Assembly (NCBI RefSeq): GCF_002813445.1
Contig: NZ_PHHD01000001.1
Location: 5,580,001 to 5,644,000 of the forward strand
DNA: 64,000 nucleotides
From: Pseudomonas tolaasii NCPPB 2192
GTDB taxonomy: Bacteria > Pseudomonadota > Gammaproteobacteria > Pseudomonadales > Pseudomonadaceae
Reading direction: 5' to 3'
Notes under the pieces: generated by a model
What the model saw: only the letters and a program-made list of their open reading frames with translations
What the model was told of the DNA's origin: nothing
Database searches by the model: none
Translations under genes and position numbers: made by a program
Shown here: in pieces, positions 56,870 through 64,000 of the stretch
Position numbering within the stretch: position 1 is the stretch's first letter
Layout: every line of letters begins with the position of its first letter

Positions 56870-57613
56870 TCAGATGAGGTAGCCGCCCGCGACTTCGATA
56901 GTCTGGGCATTGATCCAGTGGCCTTCTTCCGACAGCAGCAGCGCGATTACCCGTGCCACGTCTTCCGGTTCTCCTACGCGACCCAAGGCGGTTTGCCCGG
57001 CCAGCAGCGCTTCGAACTCATCGTTCAAACCGCCGCCCAACTCGGTACGAATGGCACCCGGCGACACGGCGTTGGCACGGATGCGGCGGTCGCCAAACTC
57101 CTTGGCCATGTAGCGGGTGAGCACGTCCAGGCCGCCCTTGAACGCGGCGTAAGGTGCAACACCCGCTGTAGCAACACGCGTTGTGGCACTGGTCAGGTTG
57201 ACGATGCTGGCGTGCTGTTGCAGCAGTGGCAGCAAGGTTTGGGTGAGAAAAAACGGGCCTTTGAGGTGCACGTTGAACAGGCTGTCGAATTGCGCTTCGG
57301 TCACGCTTTCAAGAGGGTTGAACAGCCCGTAACCGGCGTTGTTCACCAGCCCGCTCAACGTCCCTACGCCCCAAGTGGCATGAAGGGACTGCACAACGGC
57401 ATCACGGAAGGCTGCGAAAGTGCTGACATCAGCCACATCCAGTTTCAACGCCACGGCCTTGCCGCCCGCCGCCTCAATACGCTGAACCACCGCCTGCGCC
57501 GCGTCCGGGTTGCGGTTGTAAGTGAGTATGACGCCATGCCCCTGGCGAGCGCACAGCGCAGCAGTACGGGCACCGATGCCACGGCTGCCTCCGGTTATCA
57601 CGATGACGCTCAT
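56870..57613 (-). CDS. Short-chain dehydrogenase/reductase
   Basis: Classical SDR of 247 residues. TGGSRGIG cofactor motif at residues ~7-14, NNAG, catalytic Ser in VNLTSATT, YAAFKGG with Tyr and Lys, then SPGAIRTEL and a C-terminal AGGYLI. The start at 57613 is chosen because it begins directly with the first beta strand and has GGAG ahead; codons further upstream do not fit the fold. First gene of a four-gene operon divergent from an AraC-type regulator. Relatives are often beta-ketoacyl or sugar reductases; the substrate is unknown. Confidence 0.88.
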   Translation of the reverse strand: MSVIVITGGSRGIGARTAALCARQGHGVILTYNRNPDAAQAVVQRIEAAGGKAVALKLDVADVSTFAAFRDAVVQSLHATWGVGTLSGLVNNAGYGLFNPLESVTEAQFDSLFNVHLKGPFFLTQTLLPLLQQHASIVNLTSATTRVATAGVAPYAAFKGGLDVLTRYMAKEFGDRRIRANAVSPGAIRTELGGGLNDEFEALLAGQTALGRVGEPEDVARVIALLLSEEGHWINAQTIEVAGGYLI

Positions 57614-57742
57614 GGCCTGCTCCACTGTCGGAAAGTTGAGTGACCACAGTAACGATCGCCTTGAATGCCGACGCAGCCGTTCCTGCCTCAATCCTGCCTG
57701 TTTCTGCTTTTCGCTTGCGCAGCGCGCGTGGTAAGGAACAGC

Positions 57743-58642
57743 ATGGCCGCCATGAATACTCAATTGATCGAACTGCGCGCCTTGGCCGCAAACGCCGAAA
57801 ACCGCCGCACCGAGACCGGCATCCCGCGCGTGGCGATGGTTCAGGGGGCGATTCCGGAACATATGCTCGCGGCCGTTTACGAGCCGATGATCAACCTGAT
57901 CCTGCAGGGCACCAAGTGCATGACCGTGGGCGACCGCACGCTGCACTATGACCCCGCGACCTATTTTGTGATGTCCATTGAGCTGCCCGCCGTCGGGGTG
58001 GTGAACCCGGCGGCGACCGGCGAGCCCTACCTGGCGGTAAGCCTGACCCTGGACCCGACGGTGCTGACCACCTTGCTCAATGACCTGCCGGCGCCAAGCG
58101 GGCGTTGCGAGCAGGAGGCCGGGTTTTCAGTGGCCGCCGTGACACCGGCGCTGATGGACGCGTGGGTGCGCATGCTGCGCCTGATGGGCGACCCGGTGGC
58201 GATTGCCGCGCTGGCACCGGCCTATGAGCGAGAGATTCTTTATCACGTGTTGCAAGGCCCGCACGGCTGGATGCTGCGTGAGATTGCCGCACCGGACACC
58301 GCCATGGCGCGGGTCAGCCGGGCGATTCAATGGATTCGCAGGGACTTTGCCGAGTCGATCCGGGTGGAAGCGCTGGCGCAGGAAGCGGCGATGAGTGTTT
58401 CGGCGTTTCACCGCCATTTTAAGGCGGTGACCAACTTTAGCCCGTTGCAGTATCAGAAACGTGTACGCCTGTTGCAGGCGCGCACCTTGATGGTGGCCAG
58501 CGCCAGCAGTGTGACCAGCGCGGCGTTTGAGGTGGGGTATGAAAGTGCGACGCAGTTCAGCCGCGATTATGCGCGGGTGTTCGGGTTGCCGCCGGCCAGG
58601 GATACGGCGCGGATTCTGGCCGATAACAGAGGTCGGGCCTGA
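57743..58642 (+). CDS. AraC-family regulator (AraC_N type)
   Basis: Regulator of 299 residues. The N-terminal AraC_N effector domain (TGIPRVAMVQGAIPEHMLAAVYEPMINLILQGTK...YDPATYFVMSIELP) is followed by two helix-turn-helix motifs (IRVEALAQEAAMSVSAFHRHFKAVTNFSPLQYQKRVRL and SSVTSAAFEVGYESATQFSRDYARVFG). AAGGA seven bases before the ATG at 57743 supports this start. Divergent from the SDR cassette with 129 bases between, and its likely controller. Confidence 0.9.
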   Translation: MAAMNTQLIELRALAANAENRRTETGIPRVAMVQGAIPEHMLAAVYEPMINLILQGTKCMTVGDRTLHYDPATYFVMSIELPAVGVVNPAATGEPYLAVSLTLDPTVLTTLLNDLPAPSGRCEQEAGFSVAAVTPALMDAWVRMLRLMGDPVAIAALAPAYEREILYHVLQGPHGWMLREIAAPDTAMARVSRAIQWIRRDFAESIRVEALAQEAAMSVSAFHRHFKAVTNFSPLQYQKRVRLLQARTLMVASASSVTSAAFEVGYESATQFSRDYARVFGLPPARDTARILADNRGRA

Positions 58643-58665
58643 ACTCACTATGGCCTGCGGGCTTG

Positions 58666-58801
58666 TGTGGCGAGCGGGCTTGCCCCGCGTTGGGGCGCGC
58701 AGCGGCCCCATTACAGGCGACCGAGTTCCTTCATATAGGCCTCAGTCGCCTGTTTTTGGGGCTGCTTCGCAGCCCAACGCGGGGCAAGCCCGCTCGCCAC
58801 A
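58666..58801. repeat. REPIN of a different family (TGTGGCGAGCGGGCTTGCC)
   Basis: Long inverted repeat: TGTGGCGAGCGGGCTTGCCCC and its inverse GGGGCAAGCCCGCTCGCCACA enclose a further imperfect inverted pair (GGCGACCGAG/CTCAGTCGCC type). The outer sequence differs from the other REPINs of the window, so it belongs to another REP family. Confidence 0.85.
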
Positions 58802-58831
58802 GGAAGCCAACTCTCTACTGAGAGCCTGTGA

Positions 58832-60574
58832 TTACTTACGCGCCGCCTCCCACGACTTCAGCAAATCACCATAAGCCACGGTTTCCCCTTTGGGCTTCTC
58901 GTTCGCCAGTTTCGGCTTCGGTGCGCCCGGTTGGTCGAACCAGTATTGCGCATCACGCTCGGGGTTCATTTTCGGGCCACACACCGGTTGCACTTTGGAG
59001 CGCTCCAGACGCGTCATGATCGCGTCCTGCTCCTTGGCCAGGTTGTCCAGCGCCTGTTGCGGGGTCTTCTCGCCGCTGGCCGCTGCCGCGATGTTGCTCC
59101 ACCACAGTTGCGCCAAACGTGGATAGTCCGGCACGTTGGTGCCGGTCGGCGTCCACTCGACGCGGGCCGGGCTGCGGTAGAACTCCACCAGACCACCGAG
59201 TTTCGGCGCCAGGTCGGTCATGGCCTGGGAGTTGATGTCAGACTCACGAATCGGCGTCAGGCCAACGATGGTTTTCTTCAGCGACACGGTTTTCGAGGTC
59301 ACAAACTGCGCGTACAGCCAGGCCGCGAGTTTCTGCTTCTCGGGCGTGGACTTGAGGAAGGTCCAGGAGCCTACGTCCTGATAACCTTTCTTCATGCCCT
59401 TTTCCCAGTAAGGTCCGACAGGCGACGGCGCCATGCGCCATTTCGGCGTGCCGTCGGCGTTCACCACCGGCAAGCCCGGTTTGGTCATGTCGGCGGTGAA
59501 CGCGGTGTACCAGAAGATCTGCTGGGCGATGTTGCCCTGAGACGGCACCGGGCCGGATTCGGAGAAGGTCATGCCCGCCGCTTCCGGTGGCGCGTAGGCT
59601 TTCATCCAGTCCACGTATTTCTGCGTGGCAAACACCGCGGCCGGGCCGTTGGTGTCGCCGCCACGGGTGACGCTGGAGCCCACCGGGTGGCAGTCCTCCA
59701 CGCGAATGCCCCACTCGTCCACCGGCAAGCCGTTGGGCAAACCCTTGTCGCCGCCACCGGCCATGGAGAACCAGGCATCGGTGAAACGCCAGCCCAAAGA
59801 CGGGTCTTTCTTGCCGTAGTCCATGTGCCCGTAAATGCGTTTGCCGTCGATTTCCTTGACGTCTTCGCTGAAGAATTTGGCGATGTCTTCATAGGCCGAC
59901 CAGTTCACCGGCACGCCCAGTTCATAGCCGTACTTTTCCTTGAACTTGGCTTTCAGCTCCGGGCGCTCGAACCAGTCGGCGCGGAACCAGTAGAGGTTGG
60001 CGAACTGCTGGTCGGGCAACTGGTAGATCTTGCCGTCGGGCGCGGTGGTGAAGGAAATGCCGATGAAGTCCTTGATGTCCAGGGTCGGCGAGGTGAAGTC
60101 CTTGCCTTCGTTGGCCATCAGGTCAGTGATGGATTCGGTCTTGCCGTAGCGAAAGTGCGTACCGATCAAGTCGGAATCGTTGACCCAGCCGTCATAGATG
60201 TTCTTGTCGGACTGCATCTGGGTTTGCAGCTTCTCCACCACGTCACCCTCCTGCAGCAAGTCGTGGGTCAGCTTGATGCCGGTGATTTCGCTGAAGGCCT
60301 TGGCCAGTACCTTGGATTCGTACTCGTGGGTGGTAAGGGTTTCCGACACCACGTTGATCTTCATCCCACGGAACGGTTCGGCAGCCTTGATAAACCATTT
60401 CAACTCTTCGAGCTGTTGGGCGTCGGTGAGCGTGGACGGTTTGAACTCACTGCCGATCCATTTTTTCGCGGCATCTTCATACGCATCGGCCCAGGCCGTA
60501 GCGCTCAAACCACTGAGGGCCAGTACGGCGGCCAATGAAATGCTATGTCGCAGCTTATTGTTTTTATCGAACAT
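58832..60574 (-). CDS. glpV: Glycerol-type ABC substrate-binding protein (GlpV-like)
   Basis: Large periplasmic binding protein of 580 residues with a signal peptide (SLAAVLALSGLSATAWA, then DAYEDAAKKWIG). The mature domain is a family 1 extracellular solute-binding fold: FRGMKINVVSETLTTHEYESKVLAKAFSEITGI, YDGWVNDSDLIGTHFRYGK, YQLPDQQFANLYWFRADWF. Length and pattern match GlpV of the rhizobial GlpSTPQV glycerol importer. GGAGG five bases before the ATG. Last gene of the leftward operon entering from the right edge. Confidence 0.88.
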   Translation of the reverse strand: MFDKNNKLRHSISLAAVLALSGLSATAWADAYEDAAKKWIGSEFKPSTLTDAQQLEELKWFIKAAEPFRGMKINVVSETLTTHEYESKVLAKAFSEITGIKLTHDLLQEGDVVEKLQTQMQSDKNIYDGWVNDSDLIGTHFRYGKTESITDLMANEGKDFTSPTLDIKDFIGISFTTAPDGKIYQLPDQQFANLYWFRADWFERPELKAKFKEKYGYELGVPVNWSAYEDIAKFFSEDVKEIDGKRIYGHMDYGKKDPSLGWRFTDAWFSMAGGGDKGLPNGLPVDEWGIRVEDCHPVGSSVTRGGDTNGPAAVFATQKYVDWMKAYAPPEAAGMTFSESGPVPSQGNIAQQIFWYTAFTADMTKPGLPVVNADGTPKWRMAPSPVGPYWEKGMKKGYQDVGSWTFLKSTPEKQKLAAWLYAQFVTSKTVSLKKTIVGLTPIRESDINSQAMTDLAPKLGGLVEFYRSPARVEWTPTGTNVPDYPRLAQLWWSNIAAAASGEKTPQQALDNLAKEQDAIMTRLERSKVQPVCGPKMNPERDAQYWFDQPGAPKPKLANEKPKGETVAYGDLLKSWEAARK

Positions 60575-60607
60575 AGAGACCTCCTGGTTGTTTATTCAAG
60601 CGGAGCA

Positions 60608-60880
60608 CTAGCCCCAACGCATCACACACAACAGCCACACCAGGGACAGCGCAGTCGCCACCCAGATGCTCCAGCCGGTTACGCCAATCACCAGCAAATG
60701 CAGGTAGGCGCTGCCGAGAAGACCAATAAACAGGCGATCACCACGGGTGGTGCTGATCGGTAAAAAGCCGCGCCGGGGGATGCTCGGCGAGCGCAGCTCC
60801 CAGGTGGTCATGCCCACCAGAATCAAGGCTATGCCCGCAAAAAACAGCGCGGTGGGGGTGGTCCAGGCCATCCATTCCAT
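60608..60880 (-). CDS. DUF2160 small membrane protein
   Basis: Inner-membrane protein of 90 residues with three predicted helices (ALFFAGIALILVGMTTWEL, a central FIGLLGSAYLHLLVIGV and SIWVATALSLVWLLCVM). The RSPSIPRRGFLPI...TTRGDRLFIGLL loop is the DUF2160 hallmark. The family occurs almost only beside GlpSTPQV-type importers, so a helper role in glycerol uptake is inferred. GAGGAG fits the second of two adjacent ATGs (60880) better than the first (60883). Confidence 0.85.
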   Translation of the reverse strand: MEWMAWTTPTALFFAGIALILVGMTTWELRSPSIPRRGFLPISTTRGDRLFIGLLGSAYLHLLVIGVTGWSIWVATALSLVWLLCVMRWG

Positions 60881-60891
60881 CATCGACTCCT

Positions 60892-61692
60892 CTAGACCCG
60901 GCCCAGGGCAAAGCCCTTGGCCACGTGGTTGCGAACAAACCAGATCACCAGCATGCCCGGCAGGATGGTCAACACCCCCGCCGCTGCCAGCACGCCCCAA
61001 TCGATGCCCGACGCCGAGACCGTGCGCGTCATCACCGCCGCAATCGGCTTGGCGTTGACCGATGTCAGGGTGCGCGCCAGCAGCAATTCGACCCAGGAAA
61101 ACATGAAGCAGAAAAACGCGGTGACACCGATGCCGGAGCCGATCAGCGGGATAAAAATCTTCACGAAGAACTTGGGAAAGCTATAGCCGTCGATGTAGGC
61201 CGTTTCGTCGATTTCCTTGGGCACTCCCGACATGAAGCCCTCCAGAATCCATACCGCCAACGGCACGTTGAACAGGCAATGCGCCAGCGCCACCGCGATG
61301 TGGGTATCGAATAAACCAATCGACGAATACAGCTGGAAGAACGGCAGCAAAAACACCGCCGGTGGCGCCATGCGGTTGGTCAGCAGCCAGAAAAACAGGT
61401 GCTTGTCGCCCAAAAAGCGGTAGCGCGAAAACGCATAGGCTGCCGGCAGCGCCACGCTCAGGGAGATCACGGTGTTCAGGCTCACGTAATACAGCGAGTT
61501 GAGGTAACCGGTGTACCAGCTCGGGTCGGTGAAGATCACCTTGTAGTTCGCGAGGGTGAATTCCTGCGGAAACAGCGTCAGCCCGCCGAGGATTTCGGTG
61601 TTGCTCTTGAAGGACATGTTCAGCAGCCAGTAGATCGGCACCAGCAGGAACAGAATGTAGATCAGCAGCGGAATAACCTTGCGCTTGCTCAT
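60892..61692 (-). CDS. glpQ: ABC permease, MalG-like (GlpQ)
   Basis: Inner-membrane permease of 266 residues with six predicted helices. The conserved cytoplasmic EAA-type loop is FMSGVPKEIDETAYIDGYSFPKFFVKIFIPLIGSGI. It pairs with the next-upstream permease to form the importer channel. The DUF2160 gene begins 8-11 bases after its stop. Confidence 0.9.
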   Translation of the reverse strand: MSKRKVIPLLIYILFLLVPIYWLLNMSFKSNTEILGGLTLFPQEFTLANYKVIFTDPSWYTGYLNSLYYVSLNTVISLSVALPAAYAFSRYRFLGDKHLFFWLLTNRMAPPAVFLLPFFQLYSSIGLFDTHIAVALAHCLFNVPLAVWILEGFMSGVPKEIDETAYIDGYSFPKFFVKIFIPLIGSGIGVTAFFCFMFSWVELLLARTLTSVNAKPIAAVMTRTVSASGIDWGVLAAAGVLTILPGMLVIWFVRNHVAKGFALGRV

Positions 61693-61702
61693 GTCTGCGG
61701 CC

Positions 61703-62565
<863 letters not shown>

Positions 62566-62569
<4 letters not shown>

Positions 62570-63663
62570 GGCTGCACCTCCAGCAGGTAATCGTCGGCGT
62601 AGACCATCAGCCATTGCGCGGGGAAGCTGATGGAGGCCTTGCCTTCCGGCACCGGTTTGTCTTCGGCCAGGCGCACTTTCAACGGCGCACCGTCGAGGTT
62701 GAGGGTCATGATCTTGTAGGTGCCGAGGTCTTCGACGTGTATGACGTCGGCCTGCAGGGCGTCAGGGTTGTACTCGTCCCAGACGTGGATAAATTCCGGG
62801 CGGATGCCGACCTGGAGTTTTTTGTAGTCCGTGTCGCGGATGCGTTGCTGCAAGGCCTCGGGCAAGGCCAGTTGCGTGCTGGCAAAGCGCACACCGCCCG
62901 CCTCGGCCTGCACCTCGATCAGATTCATGCCCGGGCTGCCGATGAAATAGCCGACAAAGGTGTGGCTGGGCCGCTCGAACAATTCGCGGGGCGTGCCGAA
63001 CTGCACGATCTGGCCGCCATACATCACCGCGATTTTGTCGGCGAAGGTGGAGGCCTCCAGCTGGTCGTGGGTCACGTAGACCATGGTGATGTTGAATTGC
63101 TCGTGAATCTGCTTGAGCTTGCGCCGCAGCTTCCACTTCAGGTGCGGGTCGATCACCGTCAGCGGCTCGTCGAACAGGATCGCCGACACGTCGTCGCGCA
63201 CCAGGCCGCGCCCCATGGAGACTTTCTGTTTTTCGTCGGCCGTGAGGTTGCGGGCTTTCTTGGTCAGCAGGTTTTGCAGGTCGAGGACTTCGGCAATTTC
63301 CTGCACCTTGCTGTGAATTTTCGCCTCGGCCATGCCCTGGTTTCGCAGCGGGAAGGCCAGGTTGTCGAACACGGTCATGGTGTCGTACACCACCGGAAAC
63401 TGAAACACCTGGGCGATGTTGCGTTTTTCCGGAGTCAGGTCGTTCACCACCTTATGGTCAAACAGCACCTGCCCTTCAGACGGGCTGAGCAGGCCGGAGA
63501 TGATATTGAGCAAGGTGGATTTCCCACAGCCCGACGGCCCGAGTAACGCGTAGGCGCCGCCCTGCTCCCACACGTGGTTCATTTCCCGGATCGCGTAGTC
63601 CTCAGGGCCATTAGGCGCAGGGCTGTAGCTGTGGGCGAGGTTCTGCAAATGAATCTCGGCCAT
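62566..63663 (-). CDS. glpT: ABC ATPase with altered signature motif (GlpT-like)
   Basis: Cytoplasmic ATPase of 365 residues, MalK-like with a C-terminal OB-fold regulatory domain. Walker A GPSGCGKST, Q-loop QVFQFP, Walker B AILFDEP and the H-loop VTHDQ are intact. The signature that is LSGGQ in most ABC ATPases reads LTADEKQK here, and the D-loop is TVIDP. The same divergence is known for one of the two ATPases of the GlpSTPQV importer. Its start overlaps the stop of the preceding ATPase gene by one base (TGATG). Confidence 0.88.
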
Positions 63664-64000
63664 CAGGCAACCCTCGCAACACGGCGCCCGGGGGCCTGGA
63701 CCAGACGGCCCTGCCCATCGAACACAAACAGTTTATGGGTGGGGATATACACGCGGATCGGCGCATCGACGTCGTACTCGTGCACCCCCGGCAAATGCAG
63801 CACCAGCAGAAAGTGCTCGCTGCGCACATGCAGAAAGGTTTCCGAGCCGCTGATTTCGGCGACTTCCACGGTCACCGCCAGCTCCAGATCATCGTCGTTG
63901 CTCGGCACCAGGCTGATATGGCTGGGGCGCACGCCAAAGCGGAATTCACCTTCGCCGATGGGGCGCAAGTCGACGTTCAGCGGAAAGTGCACAAAATTGG
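63663..64000 (-). CDS. glpS: ABC ATPase, C-terminal part (GlpS-like, 5' partial)
   Basis: Only the last ~112 residues are in the window; the gene runs past the right edge and its ATPase domain is not visible. What is seen is the OB-fold regulatory domain of a MalK-type ATPase (RPIGEGEFRFGVRPSHISLVP, then VAEISGSETFLHVRSEHFLLVLHLPG and IRVYIPTHKLFVFDGQGRL). Its position directly before GlpT, with a one-base overlap, identifies it as the partner ATPase. Confidence 0.85.
   Translation of the reverse strand, partial: NFVHFPLNVDLRPIGEGEFRFGVRPSHISLVPSNDDDLELAVTVEVAEISGSETFLHVRSEHFLLVLHLPGVHEYDVDAPIRVYIPTHKLFVFDGQGRLVQAPGRRVARVA

Noticed and set aside
58931..60538. A 535-codon open frame opposite the glycerol binding-protein gene
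   Set aside because: Antisense to glpV with its signal peptide and ribosome binding site; the frame shows no family features.

Overview
The window comes from a fluorescent Pseudomonas, most likely the P. fluorescens lineage. The evidence is a high-GC gene style, at least eleven REP/REPIN palindromes with the Pseudomonas head sequence (GTGGGAGC...GCTCCCAC), an mdeR-megL pair with Cys116, and nonribosomal peptide synthetases whose residue order matches viscosin-group lipopeptides. No tRNA, rRNA, CRISPR array, IS element or prophage was seen.

Layout. 1-4245: the end of a MocR-type aminotransferase, a sigma54 activator lacking a sensor domain, and an OmpR/EnvZ-type two-component pair. 4246-4783: a repeat-rich gap. 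4784-6622: Lrp-type regulator divergent from methionine gamma-lyase. 6843-35237: the lipopeptide locus. viscB (four modules) and viscC (three modules plus two thioesterases) read leftward, followed by macA and macB, with a LuxR-type regulator convergent at the end. The specificity codes I extracted by hand read Thr-Val-Leu-Ser and Leu-Ser-Ile(Val/Leu), which is residues 3-9 of viscosin. The gene for modules 1-2 (viscA: lipo-initiation, Leu, Glu) is not in the window. 35238-35735: the viscB upstream region and a tandem REPIN. 35736-38586: a sulfur-compound monooxygenase divergent from an SsuA-type binding protein, plus a YciI-like protein.

38714-49515: a sugar or polyol catabolic locus of two divergent arms. 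Leftward are a two-subunit transketolase and an FGGY kinase. Rightward are an RbsCBA-type ABC importer, two short-chain dehydrogenases, a SorC-type regulator and a transaldolase. The logic is import, oxidation of a polyol to a ketose, phosphorylation, and rearrangement through the non-oxidative pentose phosphate pathway. An 11-bp motif (TGAATATTTAT) lies in inverted orientation near both divergent promoters and is a candidate SorC-family operator.

49615-54879: an LprI-like secreted protein, a SotB-like sugar exporter, a bile-acid:Na+ symporter-family protein divergent from an AraC regulator, an orphan SsuA/TauA-type binding protein, and an unrecognised 142-aa protein. 55013-58642: a tight four-gene cassette (SDR, VOC protein, NAD(P)-binding saccharopine-dehydrogenase-like protein, NTF2-like protein) divergent from an AraC_N regulator. 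58832-64000: a glycerol-type ABC importer (GlpV, DUF2160 protein, GlpQ, GlpP, GlpT and the end of GlpS), cut off by the right edge.

Many long reading frames opposite the NRPS genes and other high-GC genes are codon-bias shadows and are not annotated.
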